DNA of 64,000 nucleotides from Pachyseris speciosa. Its lineage: Eukaryota > Cnidaria > Anthozoa > Scleractinia > Pachyseridae. Positions 8,721-18,404 of this stretch are shown piece after piece (within the stretch, counting starts at the first letter, position 1; each line of letters starts with the position of its first letter). Position numbers and translations under genes: made by a program. The stretch spans positions 377,501 through 441,500 of the forward strand of contig JAEMWC010000372.1 of NCBI GenBank assembly GCA_016490735.1, read 5' to 3'. The notes beneath the pieces are model-generated. The model was given only the letters and a program-made list of their open reading frames with translations. It had not been told where the DNA came from and did not search any database.

Positions 8721-10610
8721 ATAGCAAAGAGAAGGCCAGAGAGCGCAGAGCACGTTTGCTTCAATTGGAACAGAAGGTAAAAAGGTGTGAATCACTTTGC
8801 AAATCCTACGCAAAAAATGTTGATGAACTTGAAACGGCAAAATCGGAATATGAACTTCTGCTTGATTACATCGTAGGGGGTTGCATAGTACGCTCACGAA
8901 TCAATTGGTATGAGAACGGCGAGAAAAACTCTAAATACTTCTTAAATTTAGAAACATCAAGGTGTGGTAAAACTGCTGTTCGTCGGCTTTACGACTCCGA
9001 AGGTAAAATTACTGTTAATTCTCAATCCATAATGAATGAACTTGCAGATTATTACCAAAACCTTTACAGAAACCATGATTCCCATGAAAATGAAGTATTC
9101 ATGCAAGAGTTTTCTGATAATGAAAACATCCCGACGTTAAGAGAGCATTCAAAAATAATATGTGAAGGATTGCTTTCGTGCTCAGAATGTTTCGAAGCCC
9201 TGAAAAAATTTCCTAATGGTAAAGCTCCTGGTAACGACGGCCTTACAGCTGCTTCCAGAAATAATTCACGTTGACCAATACGCGTACGTAAAGGAAAGAA
9301 CAATGCTTGATGCTATTCATACAACTGATGACATCATTGAGTATACTAAAGTTCAACAAATGTCCGGTCTTTTGGTTGCCTTCGATTTCGAGAAAGCCTT
9401 TGACTCTTTAAGCTGGTCATTTTTATTCAGGGCCTTGCGTTCCTTTAACTTCGGTAATTCGTTTATCACTTGGGTATCTGTCCTCTATAGTAACATATCG
9501 AGCTGCGTTCTAAATAACGGTTTTCTTACGCAGCTTTTTGATGTTCGCAGAGGTGTTAGACAAGGAGACCCATTGTCAGCATATCTTTTTATTATTGCAC
9601 TCGAAGTGTTGCTCGTTAAAACAAGGAGTGATGAGGGAATAAAAGGCATTGCTGTTGAGAACAAAGAAATTAAGATTGCAGCTTTCGCCGATGATTTAAC
9701 AAGCCTCCTACATGACTCTCAGTCTTCTGAAAATCTTTCCACGTTACTTGATAAATTTGGAAAACGTTCCGGTTTAAAGCTCAACACAGAGAAAACTGAA
9801 GCTCTATGGCTGGGAACTGCTCATCATAAGAATCAACCCCCGCTTGCTGGTATTGATGTTGATAAAATAAATAAGCCAATTAGAATTCTAGGTGTTTATT
9901 TTACTTATGATTGGAAGAAAAGACAAGAGCTTAACTATGATGAAACTTTAAAAACAATTTCTGAAATACTGAAAGCTTGGAGATGGCGAAATTTAACATT
10001 GTATGGTAAAATCCAGGTTGTTAAGACTTTTGTAATCCCGAAATTTATGTTTGGTGCATCTCTCATCTGCTCTACAAAAAATCTGATCAAAGACCTCAAT
10101 TCTATTATCTACAGATTTGTCTGGAAAGGAAAAGATAAAATTAAACGACTAGCACTCATTAGCGATTATAAGAGTGGCGGCCTGAGAATGCCTCATATCG
10201 AAACTCTTATCGATACGCAACGCATTATTTGCCTTAAAAAGTACATCGAGGACCACGAAAGTCCCTGGAAACATATTCTTTCGTTTTTTCTTAAGGACCA
10301 CGGACAAATATTTTTCTTACAATGCAATTTTAGCCCTGCTGACCTTCCAAATAACCTTCCTTGTTTTTACAGAGATTGCCTTACAATCTGGTCCAAACTA
10401 CATGCTAAACCTGTTGAATCTCGCGAAGAAGTCTTTAAACAGATCATATGGAATAACCAATTTATACGCATCAATAGTAAGGCCATATTTTGTAAGAAAT
10501 TATTTTTGAAGGAAATTATTTCTTTTTATGACATTCTGACGGATAAAGGTTCTCTTAAGCCATGGCCCTTCTTCGAGGCGAAAGAGTTAATGACTTCTTC
10601 CTACTTCTAG
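8721..10610 (+). pseudogene. LINE ORF2 reverse transcriptase, with internal deletion
   Basis: After the 242-bp insert ORF2 resumes with the linker and the start of the RT domain (to about 9245, ending KAPGNDGLTA). The reading frame then changes and continues LLPEIIHVDQYAYVKERT. The segment that normally carries RT motifs 0-2 (the fingers) is missing between these points, so about 50-60 codons are lost. Later motifs are present: FDFEKAFDSLSW (A), GVRQGDPLSAYLF (B), FADDLTSL (C, catalytic pair DD), GLKLNTEKTEALWLG (D) and ILGVYF (E). The thumb and connection region runs to 10610. Family role: copies LINE RNA at the nicked target. Confidence 0.9.
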
Positions 10611-10820
10611 GTATCTTTGATGCCGTTCCTATTGCATGAAAAAACTCTTAAGCTTGAACGATGAGGCTTCATTTACATGTCAGGGCCCTCCTACGACACA
10701 ATAGTCTTTCTTTTTAAACGATAAATATTTTTCACTTGATTCGATTAATTCGAAAAAAATTTACTGGGAATTAGTGGAGATGATTCAAACTCATCCTTCT
10801 GCGCAACACAAGTATATTAA

Positions 10821-11422
10821 CCCTTTAACATTTTTTATGCAAATTATCGTTCGCCGGCGAACGATAACTTTCCTTGCTTGGTGTATAAAGAGAATTAAAT
10901 GTATTACAACACCAACAACACCAGTCACATCCTGAAATAAAGCTGTTTCCTGAATAGAACCCTTTAATTAAATTGATTGAAATGCTCCGTTGTAACTTTG
11001 GGTAAACCTTGTGCTCACGAAGTTGTTGAAAACGAGGGAATACTTGTGAAAACCATGAAATGTTCATATGCACCTAAGAAACACAATAGACAACAAATTG
11101 TACCCAAGTTTGGTCAGTGACATGAACTTATTGCGCCATTACTGTTCCTGCCCTTGAACCGCTCTCAGCTCCAATTCTCCAGCCACAGCATACCAAAAAC
11201 ATTCGTTTTGTCCGGTTTGAGGGTTCAAATTGCGACACATTTGACATCACAACTCCCTAGGGAGTCAACTGTCGATCCACCAACAACTATTAATGGAAGG
11301 GGCTCTCTATGTTCGTAAAAACGGTATATAGTTATAAGCACTTTCTGTCGATTTGAACATTACCAAATGGCTCCATAACAAGGACTCTCTGAATCATCCA
11401 AAATAAAAGAAACGTTAAAGGG
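10821..11422. mobile_element. TTAA-flanked MITE within the LINE
   Basis: The ends are CCCTTTAAC and GTTAAAGGG in inverted orientation, flanked on both sides by TTAA (10817-10820 and 11423-11426). TTAA targets are typical of piggyBac and some Kolobok elements. Removing the insert plus one TTAA rejoins an ORF2 reading frame (HKYIKIFPDRDLDW), which supports the boundaries. A perfect 24-bp palindrome lies at 10844-10867. There is no coding capacity. Confidence 0.88.
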
Positions 11423-11426
11423 TTAA

Positions 11427-11960
11427 GATATTTCCCGATAGAGATCTCGATTGGCAAACAATATACTTACTTCCACATGTCGTTACGCTTGACACTAACC
11501 TTAAAACAAGAATTTTTCAATACAAAGTTGTCAATCGCATATTATACACTAACAATTCTTTACATAAAATGAAAATAGTTGACTTTCCTCTATACACAGC
11601 CATACGTCAGAGGAATCTTTCGAGCATCTCTTTTGCCAATGTAGGTTTAGTCAAGATTTCTGGAAGTCTGTAGTTCTCTGGCTTCAATCGTTACACATTG
11701 GTATTGACTCTTTAAACGACTGCGATATCATTCTTGGCTTTACGTTTAAGCGTCCTAATTGGACTTTTTTAAACCATGTAATTATTGCTGGGAAACAGAT
11801 AATATACCATAATCGGCTTAAAAATTCTTTACCTTCTTTAAGCCAAGTTATTGCCAAACTAAAATACTCGGAATCTATTGAACGCTCAATTGCCTTGAAG
11901 AACAACAGACTAGCCAACCATAATGAAAAGTGGAAGCCAATGAACAACATAATACAATAA
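11427..11960 (+). pseudogene. C-terminal part of LINE ORF2
   Basis: In shifted frames the plus strand gives KIFPDRDLDWQ, then a frame change and FWKSVVLWLQSLHIGIDSL and LGFTFKRPNWTFLNHVIIAGKQ, ending near NEKWKPMNN. This resembles the conserved C-terminal region of L1-clade ORF2 proteins. At least one indel breaks the frame near 11620, in the region where a zinc-knuckle-like Cys segment would be expected. Confidence 0.75.
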
Positions 11961-12197
11961 AGCGAAGTTTTTCTTTTTTTAACCTTTTTTCCGGGTTCTT
12001 ACACAAACTTGTACAAGGTTGTAATGTCTTCTTGTAAGCTGTGTAATTATTAATTAACTTCAGTGTATTGTTATTTGTACTCTAATGTAATGTTATGTGA
12101 GTTAGTAAATGTAAGTGAGGTAGTGTAGTGTAATGTAAGATAGCGATGTAGTGTTTGTGAAGTAGTAAATAAAGTTAAAAATAAAACAAAATAAAAT
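11961..12197 (+). other. LINE 3' UTR and A/T tail
   Basis: A non-coding region rich in GTAATGTAA-like words, ending in AAATAAAGTTAAAAATAAAACAAAATAAA-like sequence and running into the right 14-bp target duplication. Confidence 0.8.
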
Positions 12198-12245
12198 AAA
12201 ATAAATAGCAGTATACCTATCTGTTAAAATAACCACCATTTCGTC

Positions 12246-12660
12246 GGGTGTGGACAAAACGTGGCCTAGGCCATGGCCTAGCCTATGGCCTACCCTATGA
12301 CCTACTGGTGGTCGATTTTTTAAAACTCGGTTCAGTATTCCTGGAAACCTGTGTGAACAACGTTCTCCATCAATCTGTCATACGGCTACGACTCTCTTCT
12401 GTTCTCTTGGCGGCGTTTCGCTCAAATTTTCTAAGCAGACTCGTGGTACATTGGAATCAGGAAAAAAAGCATTAATAAACACTAATTTTGAACAACTATT
12501 GTATTAAAGGAATAGCAACTGTTATAAAGGAGCTCCCGCGAAGGTCCCTCTCTCAGCGCTCATTCCGTGCAAATAAGCCAGCGAACTGGGTCCCAGTTTC
12601 TTTCACTTGCGTGTACTGTCTGCGGAAGCGAGGTAAAATACCTAATTACATCCAAACCAT
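12246..12660 (+). repeat. Left inverted end of the foldback element
   Basis: Pairs with 17222-17667 in inverted orientation. Landmarks in both arms are the ATGGCCTA repeats, CTCTCTTCTGTTCTCTTGGC, GGAGCTCCCG and TCACTTGCGTGTA. Confidence 0.85.
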
Positions 12661-12832
12661 CATCTAGCATGTAATACATCTGCCCATAGCCTTTATGATA
12701 TGAAACACTATTATTTTAATACTGAAGGGCTTCATGTTTTACCGTCAACAATGTAAACCGGCTTAATATAATTCATTCATTGTCAACTTGCGTTACGCTG
12801 CGTTACGTCTAGTGGTCAGAGCACGTAGAGGT

Positions 12833-13031
12833 TGTTGGGTCGGGTGAACGGGATAAATCCTGACGCAGTTAAACGGACGACGAAAACGGTAAACTTCAAC
12901 TGAAACTGGATTTATTTACGAGTTGTTGAAAACATAAACGAATCAACGAAATACGACTCGACAACGATTACAAGCTCGGCTACCTAGTTGCGTTACGTGT
13001 GACTGATCACGTGCACAGTTTGGCGCGAACA
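12833..13031 (-). repeat. 3' LTR of BEL/Pao element (199 bp)
   Basis: Starts TGTTGGGTCGGG and ends GGCGCGAACA as written on the plus strand. Compared with the other LTR it lacks a 6-bp GGCTTC-type segment and one T. Confidence 0.95.
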
Positions 13032-13043
13032 TCCTTCCCCCCC
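13032..13043 (-). promoter_or_regulatory. Polypurine tract of the BEL/Pao element
   Basis: On the minus strand GGGGGGGAAGGA lies directly against the 3' LTR, the position used to prime plus-strand DNA synthesis. Confidence 0.85.
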
Positions 13044-13049
13044 GTGTTC

Positions 13050-13816
13050 GACGGCGGGGTGAGGCGGCGAACACTACTTCGCACCTTCTAGTAAACACAG
13101 TTTAACAACAGGTCGGATGTAAGTCCCACTCTTGGTACGGACGTCGGCTGCTCTGACTCTTCCGTCGTCTCCCGGAAGTACTCTTAGAACACGAACGAAC
13201 GGCCAACACCCGCGAGGGGAATTCTCTTAGACGACGAGTACGAGGTCTCCTTCACAAACATTGCGGGCTTCATTCGTCCACTTTCGACGTTCCGTCAGCA
13301 CTGGAAGATATTCTCGGAGCCAACGTTTCCAAAAGTGCTATGTCAGCACCTGCGCGTGCTTCCACCTCTTACGACTACACAAGTCCTTATCACTGACGAC
13401 ATCTGGCGGCACGTTAGGGTTTCCTCGCCCGAGCAGAAAGTGATTCGGTGTCAGAGCTTCTTCATCGCGATAATCAACACTAACATGAGTAAGAGGGCGA
13501 CCATTTAGTAACGACTCCACTTCAGCCATAAACGTGAGTAAAGTTTCATCATTGACACACTGTTTTCCTGCCACCGCCTTGAGCGCTCTTTTAGCAGACC
13601 GAACGAGGCGTTCCCAAACGCCTCCAAAGTGTGGCGAAGACGGAGGATTAAAATTCCACTGCACTCATCGCCAGACAGTTGGTCACCAATTCGCTCAGCA
13701 TCTAGACGCACGACAGCTTCTCGGAGCTCTTTCTCGGCACCAACGAAGTTAGTGCCGTTATCCGACCAAATGTGGGCTGGCTTTCCGCGTTTGGCTATCA
13801 TTCTTCTCATATCCAT
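13050..13816 (-). pseudogene. BEL/Pao integrase core and C-terminal domain
   Basis: Minus-strand frames give WSDNGTNFVGAEKELREA (second catalytic Asp), then after a frameshift near 13640, PHFGGVWERLVRSAKRAL (catalytic Glu). A BEL/Pao C-terminal stretch with ALTPNHFLLGR and RKRWKHAQVL follows. The domain inserts the cDNA into the genome. The frame change means no intact integrase is made. Below about 13340 the frame decays towards the LTR. Confidence 0.85.
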
Positions 13817-13849
13817 TAGGCAAGAATCAGTGTCTAGTGAGTGAGCAAT

Positions 13850-14829
13850 CTAAAGGTGGACAGCACGGGTTGTCAAGCATGTAAAAAGCACTCCGTAGCG
13901 CTTTTCTGTTTTCCTTCCATGGCGTACAAGCATAGGGCCGAAGTAATCAACTCCAGTATTCGTGAACGGCGGTTGCTGACAACCCAGTCTTGAATTGGGC
14001 AGATCGGCCATGACAGGTGGTTCGGGTTTCGCTCGTAGTCTTCGGCAGGAGGGACAACTGGACGAAATCGTCCGAACTGTGGCTAGCCCCATCAGGATCC
14101 AAAACGTCTGTCTCAGCTCGTTTAGAACATGTTTGTCACTTGCACAGTACAAACGAAGATGATAGTGTGTTACAATAAGACGTGTTATTCCATGCTTCGG
14201 ATCCAGAATCAAAGGATATCGTGTTTCTTCAGGAACAGGGGCTTTGCGTAGACGTCCACCTACCCTTAAACATTCTGCTTCGTCAATATACGGTCTAAGC
14301 GCACTGAGTCGACTCTTCACTGGTAAACGCTTGCTTTAAAGTCTAGAGGAAACGAGTCTCTTTGACTTTTGTGCACGGCAATCAACTCCGCATTGCGGAT
14401 TTCCCCAGCGGTTAGAGATGACAGAACGCGATCTTCTGCCTTTCTTCTACAGTTCCGGACGAAACGACATATCCATGCGAGGACACGACGGAATCTTGTC
14501 CATGAGGAGAACTTCTCTGGGTCTGGAAAGTAAGCTGTCAGATCGGTAACGGATGCATGACCTGACCACTTTGTATTCTTCACTTCCTCATCCTTTTCAC
14601 GGAGAGGACCAATGAACGTGTCGTGAGGCCAGTGTTCTTCGGGCTTGGACAAGAAGGTAGGGCCGTTAAGCCATCGGCAATGCGTATCCAAATCTGCCGC
14701 ACGAAGGCCTCGGAAGCAATCGTCAGCCGGGTTTAGGTGACCAGGGACGTGTCTCCACTGCGTCGGGTCGGTAGCATCTTGAATCTGAAACCCCGTTAGC
14801 CACGAACGTGTAAAAGCGTCGACTTTCAT
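13850..14829 (-). pseudogene. BEL/Pao integrase N-terminal half and RNase H/INT linker
   Basis: Two frames meet at about 14320. The upstream one (14829-14317) carries VPGHLNPADD, the usual end of the RNase H/tether region, and then a basic linker. The downstream one (14320-13850) has LRVGGRLRKAPV, an H2C2 zinc-binding set (THYH then CPSCRR), and VDYFGPM with the first catalytic Asp. The match to the family is clear. The break between the frames is a single-base-scale shift, and a stop follows TRAVHL. Confidence 0.88.
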
Positions 14830-15298
14830 TAGCTATGTACTGCAACACAGTTTTTGAGTCGCTCCAAAAGATGGTGTCTTGGATGGTAACTGTCAACTCT
14901 TGCTTGACCAGCTGGGAACACAGTCTAACGGCTAAGACGGTAGCTTGGAGCTCCAGACAAGGAATGCTAAACTGCTTTAATGGGGCAACACGATTCCTTG
15001 CCAAAATAAACGAAACTTTAATCGTACCATCAGGAAGTGAATATCTAGCGTAGCACACGGCACCAAAGCCAATTTCGGACCCGTCAGCAAATACATGAAG
15101 CTGAATTGAAATTGACTCTTCAGGACATGTGTCAACACAAAAACAACGGGGCAGTTCAAATTCACGAAGGTTCATCAGATCAAGGAGCCAATCTTCCCAG
15201 ATTCTTTGATCTTCATCCAAGGGCTCGTCCCAGCCTTTGTTCTTTCGCCACAGCGATTGGATCAGACGCTTTGCGGGCAGCATGTACGGAGCTAGCAC
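14723..15298 (-). pseudogene. BEL/Pao RNase H domain
   Basis: The minus-strand frame has LAPYMLPAKRLIQ, then the RNase H acidic residues in HVFADGSEIGFGAV (Asp), CLELQATVLAVRL (Glu) and FWSDSKTVLQYIA (Asp). It removes the RNA strand during cDNA synthesis. The connection to RT is damaged: the expected VSSIYDPLGF-like motif before LAPYMLP is absent, and the RT frame ends at a UGA just upstream. Confidence 0.88.
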
Positions 15299-15381
15299 TC
15301 CCAGTAAAAGACGCCTCGCTTGGTAGACTTATACGATTGGCGTGAGCAAACAGAAAAACGGAAACAATCTGTTTCAGTGTT

Positions 15382-16248
15382 TCATTTCAAACCGTGTGTG
15401 CGTTCAATCGGTAGTTCGTCAAAGTTTACGTCAACTGACGGGCTAGCTTTCTCTTCAGGGATCTGTGATAGGACTTCACGCGAGGAGCTGATCCACTTGG
15501 TCAACCTGAAACCTCCACGGGACAAGAGGGAAGTCATTTCAAGGAACATTCGCACTGCGGTGGCTTCATCACATACAGACCTCAGAAAATCATCCATGTA
15601 GAAGTTCTTTTCTACGGATTTGATCGTGTTTTCAGAAAACGAGACGTCGTCACGGTTGTCAAGGGCTGTCTTTCTCAAGACAAAGTTCGCCATACATGGG
15701 GAGGAAGCAGCTCCGAAAATCATGACAAGCATCAGATACACATCAGGTGGGCGTTGCAATTCTAAGTTCCGCCACAGGAACCATAAGGCAGGCTGATCTT
15801 CTTCTACGATCTGAACCTGGTGAAACATGGCCTCAATGTCGGCGGCTAGGCCAACACGCTGTTCTCTAAACCGCAATAGGGCACCCACTAAGCTATTCAG
15901 GAGGTCAGGCCCGACGTGAAGCTTGTCGTTCAAAGACACTCCATCGTGCTTGGCCGCAGCGTCCATGACAATTCGGACTTTGTCAGGTTTGTTAGGGTTA
16001 CGGACTGGATGATGCGGCAGGAACCACTGTTTCGGTGTTGGGACGGCTGCTTCTTCAGGGGTAAGCTTTCTAGCGTAGCCTTTGTCAATGTAGTCTTCAA
16101 AAATAGCACAGTACTTCCTCACAAGGTCTCCGTCATGCTTGAGTTTCCTCTCGGTGGACTCTAGTCGCTTTACAGCCATGAGACGGTTGTCAGGAAACTT
16201 TACTTCTTGCTCTCTCCATAACATTCCGACTTCGTACCTGCCGGACAC
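15382..16248 (-). pseudogene. BEL/Pao reverse transcriptase
   Basis: A 288-codon minus-strand frame. Signature segments are YCAIFEDYIDKGYARKL, WFLPHHPV, KVRIVMDAAAKHDGVSLND, LAADIEAMFHQVQI (motif A Asp), FGAASSPCMANFVLRK (motif B), YMDDFLRS (catalytic DD) and GGFRLTKW. The frame ends GLK-UGA at 15384-15382, where family members have Trp, so this is a nonsense change (UGG to UGA). Upstream, the frame is fused out of phase to the Gag N-terminus at about 16250, so protease and zinc knuckles are missing. Confidence 0.92.
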
Positions 16249-16249
16249 A

Positions 16250-16690
16250 TGCGCAAAGGTGAGCTATGACCGCTGGTCGAATCAAATGGGAGCGAAGGCG
16301 CGTATTGGCTTCCAGCTTCCGAAGGCGGTTCGTTTTCCCTTTCGTTTAGCGAACTTTCAATGATTTCCAGGCACAAATTTGCTCTTTCCGTAGCCATTTC
16401 GGTTAGCTTCAGGTGTTCCTGCAAACCTTCAAGTTCCAAAGCCGATTCGTATTCTTCGCTGACACGCTCAAGCTCTCTCAACGCTTGTTCAATTTTGCCA
16501 GCCAGCTCGCGTAGTTCCCTTCGACTAGCATGTGACTTCAGAAGACTCTCAGCAACTCAGATAACCTGCTCTTGGCCTTTTCCCTTTGAGAGTTCAAGTT
16601 CTCATAATGGCTAGGCCTAACGACGACCCGCATTTCCTTTTCGTTTACATATTGCAACTGCACGTGGTCTGTCTCACCGTCTTTCGACAT
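16250..16690 (-). pseudogene. BEL/Pao Gag N-terminal fragment
   Basis: An ATG at 16690 on the minus strand starts MSKDGETDHVQLQYVNEKEM, about 75 bp inside the 5' LTR. A shift near 16540 leads to an E/L-rich helical segment (RELERVSEEYESALELEG) similar to the N-terminal coiled coil of BEL/Pao Gag. The segment ends abruptly where RT starts, so the capsid core and CCHC knuckles are deleted. Confidence 0.75.
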
Positions 16691-16754
16691 TTTCAATCTC
16701 AAAACCACTTCATTTGAGCAAAGCACTCAATGTTTACGTACCACAGAAACCTCG

Positions 16755-16765
16755 CTCTGCTACCA
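16755..16765 (-). promoter_or_regulatory. Primer-binding site for initiator tRNA-Met
   Basis: On the minus strand, two bases after the 5' LTR, the sequence is TGGTAGCAGAG, complementary to the 3' end (...CTCTGCTACCA) of animal initiator tRNA-Met. This position and match define the minus-strand primer site. Confidence 0.75.
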
Positions 16766-16767
16766 GA

Positions 16768-16973
16768 TGTTGGGTCGGGTGAACGGGATAAATCCTGACG
16801 CAGTTAAACGGACGACGAAAACGGTAAACTTCAACTGAAACTGGATTTATTTACGGCTTCGAGTTGTTGAAAACATCAACGAATCAACGAAATACGACTC
16901 GACAACGATTACAAGCTCGGCTACCTAGTTGCGTTACGTGTGACTGATCACGTGCACAGTTTTGGCGCGAACA
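16768..16973 (-). repeat. 5' LTR of BEL/Pao element (206 bp)
   Basis: Identical to the other LTR apart from a 6-bp insertion after TTATTTACG, one substitution and one extra T. The GAGGT target duplication follows at 16974-16978. Confidence 0.95.
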
Positions 16974-17221
16974 GAGGTGTTAGAAAAAAAAAGGAAAGTA
17001 AGTTCAGCTCTGAGGTTTTTTTTCTCTCCTCAATAGTGCGACGGGAAAATATAATTTGGGACAGAATCAACAGAATCAAATGCACGTGCATACCGTGGGA
17101 ACGGCAAGCAGTGATTGGTTGAATATTTTTTCAAGATTTACATCCCGGTATCTCAGTGCTGAATGCCACTCGGTGATCATGAGTGATGGAATTTTGGAAA
17201 ACATTTAATTTAAAAAGAATT

Positions 17222-17667
17222 ATTGTTTTGGTGTAATTACGTATTTTACATACCTCGCGTCTGAGAAATCTTCAGTCATGGCGCGCACCGGCAAGCTACA
17301 CGCAAGTGACAGAAACTGGGACGCAATCTGCACGGAATGAGCCTTAGCGCGCCGAAATTCACGGGAGCTCCTTTCTTTAAACAGTTGCTCTTCCTTACGA
17401 TAGTTGTCCAAAACTATTGTTTATACGGCATTTTGGTTTTCCTGATTCTAATCTACCACGAGTCTGCTTAGAAAATTTGAGCGAAACGCCGCCAAGAGAA
17501 CAGAAGAGAGTCATAGGTATGACAGATTGATGGAGAACATTGTTTTCACAAGTTTCCAGCACTGCTGAACCAAGTTTTAAAAAAACCGACCACCGGTAGG
17601 CCATAGGGTGGGCCATAGGGTAGGCCATGGCCTACACCATGGCCTAGGCCATGTTTTATCCACACCC
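17222..17667 (-). repeat. Right inverted end of the foldback element
   Basis: Reverse complement of the left arm with scattered substitutions and small indels. The tip has GGGGGG where the left has GGG. Confidence 0.85.
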
Positions 17668-17730
17668 CCCATTTGGTCAGAGAAAATTCTCACCCGATCG
17701 AACAGCTGGAGTTATCTACTCGCGTAAGAG

Positions 17731-17845
17731 TTCAATATGTAGGGCTTCTTTGATCTTAAGTTGGAAATTAGTAGGAGTCGAGTCTAAGATTGACTCGGCT
17801 CCTACTAATTTCCAACTTAAGATCAAAGAAGCCCTACATATTGAA
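17731..17845. repeat. 54-bp-arm hairpin at the 5' junction of a PLE fragment
   Basis: Left arm 17731-17784 and right arm 17792-17845 are inverted copies with a single mismatch, separated by a 7-base loop. The right arm codes for the last part of a GIY-YIG domain in the downstream PLE fragment, so the left arm is an inverted copy of the element's truncated 5' end. Confidence 0.92.
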
Positions 17846-18090
17846 TGGGAACAACCCGCATTGAATAAACAACTCAAACATGTTAATTTAATACTCTTAA
17901 GTATTATGTAACCTTTTCACTGAGTTGTAACTATTATTCTACAATTTGTAATCAATACCTACTTGTTATTTACTTTATATAAGTGACTCACTTGTAAACA
18001 TCCTTCAACTGAAGATAGATACTGAGTATCCGAAACATGTCTTCTTGTAGATTCAAACGTTGTGTCATCTTTTTTTAAATGTTTCATAAC
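17785..18090 (+). mobile_element. 3' end of a Penelope-like element
   Basis: The plus frame reads KIKEALHIEWEQPALNKQLK and then a short tail, the typical C-terminus of the GIY-YIG endonuclease domain of PLEs, with a stop at about 17911. A non-coding tail follows to roughly 18090, containing a hammerhead-like core near 18009-18041. The RT and most of the nuclease are absent. The element starts in a foldback, the same design as the PLE pair at 45.6-47.9 kb. Confidence 0.75.
18004..18050 (+). ncRNA. Hammerhead-like motif in PLE 3' tail (degenerate)
   Basis: CTGAAGA, a GATAC/GTATC stem and GAAA are followed by palindromic ACATGT then C, matching the order of a minimal hammerhead with a dimer-type stem III. 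The base next to stem II does not pair and stem I is weak, so activity is doubtful. Confidence 0.4.
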
Positions 18091-18358
18091 TATAAAATTG
18101 TAGAGAACATAATTTAGAGTTTTGTATGGTGTTGCCGTATTTTCTTTAGTAATAACAATATAATAAACCTGTACATGTCATTGAATGATTTTTTTTCAGT
18201 CCAGTTACACTAGTCGATTTGGTGTTTCATTGTAAATTAATAGTTGTAGTTGCCTTTGCTGATAAGACGTCATTTGTGATTTAAAAGGTTAAAATGGGTT
18301 GTGCTTCACTCGTGTGGCAATGACAGAAACCAAAAATTACAATGAAATTTCTACTGCA
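18091..18358. other. Spacer without recognised features
   Basis: AT-rich sequence between the PLE tail and the large foldback element. Only chance ORFs are seen. Confidence 0.5.
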
Positions 18359-18404
18359 CTTACATATGGTGTTCCATCCCCGCCAAAAATCAAAGTTGAT
18401 CACA

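Larger units (their letters stand above)
5294..12197 (+). mobile_element. L1/Tx1-like LINE, full-span but inactivated
   Basis: The element runs from a G-rich 5' end to an A/T-rich tail and is flanked by a perfect 14-bp duplication. It carries ORF1 (coiled coil plus L1-type RNA-binding fold) and ORF2 (APE endonuclease, reverse transcriptase, C-terminal segment). ORF2 is interrupted by a retrozyme array (7328-8244), a 242-bp retroposon (8471-8712) and a TTAA-flanked MITE (10821-11422). It has also lost about 50-60 codons of the RT fingers near 9245. Without the insertions the length is about 5.1 kb, plausible for an L1-clade element with that deletion. It cannot move on its own, but ORF1 is still open. 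Confidence 0.92.
12833..16973 (-). mobile_element. Compact BEL/Pao LTR retrotransposon (non-autonomous)
   Basis: The element is 4141 bp, transcribed from the minus strand, with 199- and 206-bp LTRs (TG...CA) and a GAGGT target duplication (12828-12832 and 16974-16978). Order on the minus strand: 5' LTR, initiator-tRNA primer site, Gag N-terminus, RT, RNase H, integrase, polypurine tract, 3' LTR. Typical BEL/Pao elements are 6-8 kb. Here the Gag C-terminus and protease are missing, and frameshifts and a nonsense codon are present. The LTRs differ by one substitution plus two small indels, so insertion was recent and probably trans-mobilised by a complete relative. Confidence 0.95.
12246..17667. 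mobile_element. Foldback DNA element with ~430-bp inverted ends, host of the BEL/Pao insertion
   Basis: The left (12246-12660) and right (17222-17667) ends are inverted copies, diverged but alignable throughout. They begin GGGTGTGGA and carry an iterated ATGGCCTA/GGCCATGG motif next to the tip. Flanking octamers ATTTCGTC (12238-12245) and ATTTGGTC (17671-17678) match at 7 of 8 positions, suggesting an 8-bp target duplication and perhaps a hAT-like origin. Subtracting the nested BEL/Pao element leaves about 1.3 kb with no transposase. Confidence 0.82.

Noticed and set aside
13261..13443. Plus-strand ORFs between 13.2 and 16.6 kb
   Set aside because: They are antisense shadows of the minus-strand BEL/Pao coding region.
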